From NCBI GenBank assembly GCA_904063045.1, contig CAJFCJ010000014.1:1048217-1110617 (forward strand): 62,401 bases of DNA, in the 5' to 3' direction. The notes under the pieces are model-generated. The model had not been told where the DNA came from, did no database searches, and saw only the letters and a program-made list of their open reading frames with translations. Both the position numbers and the translations under genes were made by a program. This document shows, in pieces, positions 60,259 through 62,401 of the stretch (positions are counted from its first letter, which is position 1; each line of letters opens with the position of its first letter). This DNA is from Dimorphilus gyrociliatus. Taxonomy: Eukaryota > Annelida > Polychaeta > Dinophilidae.

Positions 60259-61834
60259 TACAGAACTTAAAAATTACATACATATATATATATATATGAA
60301 CATCTATTAAAATGTATACATGTATTTCGTCCAGAGCGAGAGCTATATAATCGATCTAAATAAAAAAAAAGAGAAAAATCAAAGTATTTCGCCACGGGCT
60401 ATCGAACGTCGTTTTTATTATTCATGTGTGACTGATGACAATCGAACGCATTAAAACGCTACTCGAATTGCAAATATTCCACGTAAGATCGTGTCAAGGG
60501 CAAAGAGAAGCATAAAAAAGTATATGTAAGCAAACTGCCGAGTATTTGTAGGGTAGATATAAAGAGAAGATGGCAATCTACCTTTGTAGTACTTATGCAA
60601 ATGAGAAAGCGTCTACTTCCGACGCAACTGCCTTAACGAGCGTCAGCGTCCAGGTATATAAACGCCTGTATAAACAAGGAAGCGGTTAATGATTGGAACG
60701 TAAACAATGGCGGTCGCCGAGAGAACCGTATGCAAGTCACTAAACATCGCTTATGACCGTTATCTGGTCAGCGATAAAGCATGTTCAACCGTCTCGTAAA
60801 CGCTTTAGAGCCAGGTAAATATGTAAACGGGTCGTCGTCATTAATGTTTTATATTTGATTATTTCATTGCTGTAATACTACTCAAATGAGGATATATTCA
60901 ACTATTCCCGTATTAAGGAATACGAGCTTCTCATCATATATTTAAGGTGAATATATGAATTTTCCACCTACGGACTTCCTCGTCCAAAGTGATTGACGCG
61001 TGACGAGAACAATTGAAGCAACAAAGTGCAATCTCAGTAGCATCATTGATCAACAGGCGACAAATGAAAGTACGCTCCGCTGCCATCAAGCAAGCAAACA
61101 AGTCATCGTGCATTATTGATGCGACGTTCTAGTCGGCGATTTTTTCTCGCCGGAGGCTCGTCCGCGCAGCCATATTTACGCTATTATTGCTGCCACCTGT
61201 CAACGCGTCGCTTTTTTATATTATCGGCCAGGTGCGTGTATACGATTGATAATCTCTGCCCAGATATCAATAATATGAAGCTTGTCATCCCGATTGATAA
61301 AAAGATTTTTCGAAAAACACTGCTGCCATCTACCGTTCTAGATGCTAATTTATTACAAATATTTCACAACGGTTAAAGACACAACATTTACTGTTTCATT
61401 TCATTCATTTTTCATTATTTTTTAAAGACATTATATATCTGTCATATTTAAATAGTATTAAATGGAATTTGATGTATATACATATATTATATAATACTAT
61501 AAAAGTGTAATATATGTATAAGTATTGAAGTTTCCGACCATAAGTAATATTTTGAATTTAAAAATACGTAAAGTATGCATACAGATTTGAAAATATATAT
61601 ATATATATAAATAAAAATATATGTACCTACATATATATATATATATACTGTTTTAGTGCATATTCATTTGGAGACTCGAATCATAGCATTAGCAGGAGGA
61701 TAAGCCGATATTCAATTCTTTTTGAGAAAGGTAAATTGTAGAGGTTTTAGTAGAATTAATGATAATATCTATATCATTAAATGCAATTGTCAAAAAAATT
61801 GTTGGTAAAAAAATACGAGAGTTTTGTCTCAGAG
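60183..61834. other. Nk2.2 3' flank and spacer to Rab4
   Basis: The 3' UTR of Nk2.2 begins with TA tracts (60215-60260 and 60280-60298). A less AT-rich region (60400-61370) follows, with an octamer at 60595-60602 and a CACCTGTCA E-box near 61195. It may be a 3' enhancer of Nk2.2. The stretch 61400-61834, near the Rab4 stop, is AT-rich. The 87-codon frame at 61116-61376 has no recognisable homology. Confidence 0.45.
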
Positions 61835-62401
61835 TCAACAAGGACAGTCGGGCTTCCTTTGAGTATTTTGTTGTCGATTTAATCTTCTTAATGATGCATC
61901 ACCCCATTGTACTCCTGAACCAATCCTTTCTGGATCTAATTCCCCTAATTTTTTTCAAAATAAATATCAATATTATAGTATTATTTATATCAAGATGAAG
62001 CAATCAAACCTGATTCAATTTTTCCAAGGATAGATCTGGCACATTTCAAGAATGTTTCAGTAACGTTTTCTCCGGTTAAAGCACTGGTTTCGAGGAAAAT
62101 CAATTCTAGATAAGAGAATTGATGAGAGAGACGATGGAAGATGAAGAGATAATAAAAAAAGAAAAGAAAACGTTATAAGCTAATGGTAAAATGGTCAAAT
62201 CGATAAAGATTGTGTACCATTCTCTTGAGCGAAACGACTGGCTTCTAAGAATGTAACTTCCCTTTCGGCTTCTAAATCTTTTTTATTTCCTACCAATATA
62301 ATAACAATATTTGAACTTGCAAGCGTTCGGGCATCGGTCAACCAATTTGTCAATGAATTGTATGTATCACGACTATAAATAAACGAATGGGCAATAATAC
62401 T
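61835..62401 (-). CDS. rab4: Rab4 small GTPase, C-terminal part (partial)
   Basis: GTPase of early/recycling endosomes. Three 3' exons are in the window: 62218..62372, 62010..62105 and 61835..61944; bases 62373-62401 are intron and the 5' part lies beyond the right edge. The visible 119 residues include [19 protein letters not shown], the guanine-binding [20 protein letters not shown] (NKxD motif), [10 protein letters not shown] (the SAL base-contact motif) and [20 protein letters not shown]. The end QRKPDCPC gives a C-x-C prenylation signal, equivalent to CGC of vertebrate Rab4. The match to Rab4 over Rab14 is clear from [15 protein letters not shown] and ESGELDPER. Confidence 0.95.

Noticed and set aside
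1-62401. tRNA, rRNA, transposase, reverse transcriptase or CRISPR features
   Set aside because: I looked for A/B-box patterns, long terminal or inverted repeats and transposase motifs and saw none that hold up.

Overview
The window is nuclear DNA of a protostome invertebrate, most likely a lophotrochozoan such as an annelid. The genes are split by GT-AG introns, many only about 50-85 nt long, in AT-rich DNA full of (AT)n, (TTTC)n and (GA)n microsatellites. An intronic miR-12/miR-216 microRNA cluster also points to a protostome. No transposon, CRISPR array or prokaryotic operon was seen. Exon boundaries were read by hand from splice sites; every multi-exon model below closes in frame.

Layout, left to right. 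1-2.2 kb: start of an unrecognised Cys-containing protein (minus, runs off the left edge). 3.9-5.1 kb: Max bHLH-zipper (minus). 9.5-12.2 kb: alpha-1,6-fucosyltransferase FUT8 (plus). 12.7-20.0 kb: a ~2011-residue transmembrane cadherin (minus, 16 exons). 21.0-22.0 kb: a small propeller-like orphan (minus). 22.4-23.6 kb: an intronless single-pass membrane orphan (plus). 25.3-37.1 kb: the golgin TRIP11/GMAP-210 (minus, 17 exons), whose 2.5-kb intron carries three microRNA hairpins. 38.7-39.6 kb: a SOCS4/5-type SOCS protein (minus). 40.1-42.6 kb: RTF1 of the Paf1 complex (minus). 43.0-45.9 kb: ZFYVE1/DFCP1 (plus). 46.3-47.1 kb: a C-terminally anchored orphan (minus). 47.2-48.1 kb: CGRRF1-like RING protein (minus). 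48.6-52.8 kb: intronless TOGARAM1/crescerin (plus). 54.9-60.2 kb: Nk2.2/vnd homeobox (plus). 61.8-62.4 kb: 3' end of Rab4 (minus, runs off the right edge).

The genes do not form one pathway. Several share membrane traffic themes (FUT8 and GMAP-210 at the Golgi, DFCP1 at ER/Golgi, Rab4 on endosomes), and two pairs are divergent from short shared promoters (RTF1/ZFYVE1 and CGRRF1/TOGARAM1). Two observations stand out. First, the miR-216b(283) - miR-216a(304) - miR-12 cluster lies in a GMAP-210 intron in the same strand and order that I recall for the Drosophila Gmap host gene. Second, the human orthologues of MAX, FUT8, TRIP11, SOCS4, ZFYVE1, CGRRF1 and TOGARAM1 all lie, as I recall, on chromosome 14q, so the window looks like a piece of an ancestral bilaterian linkage group.
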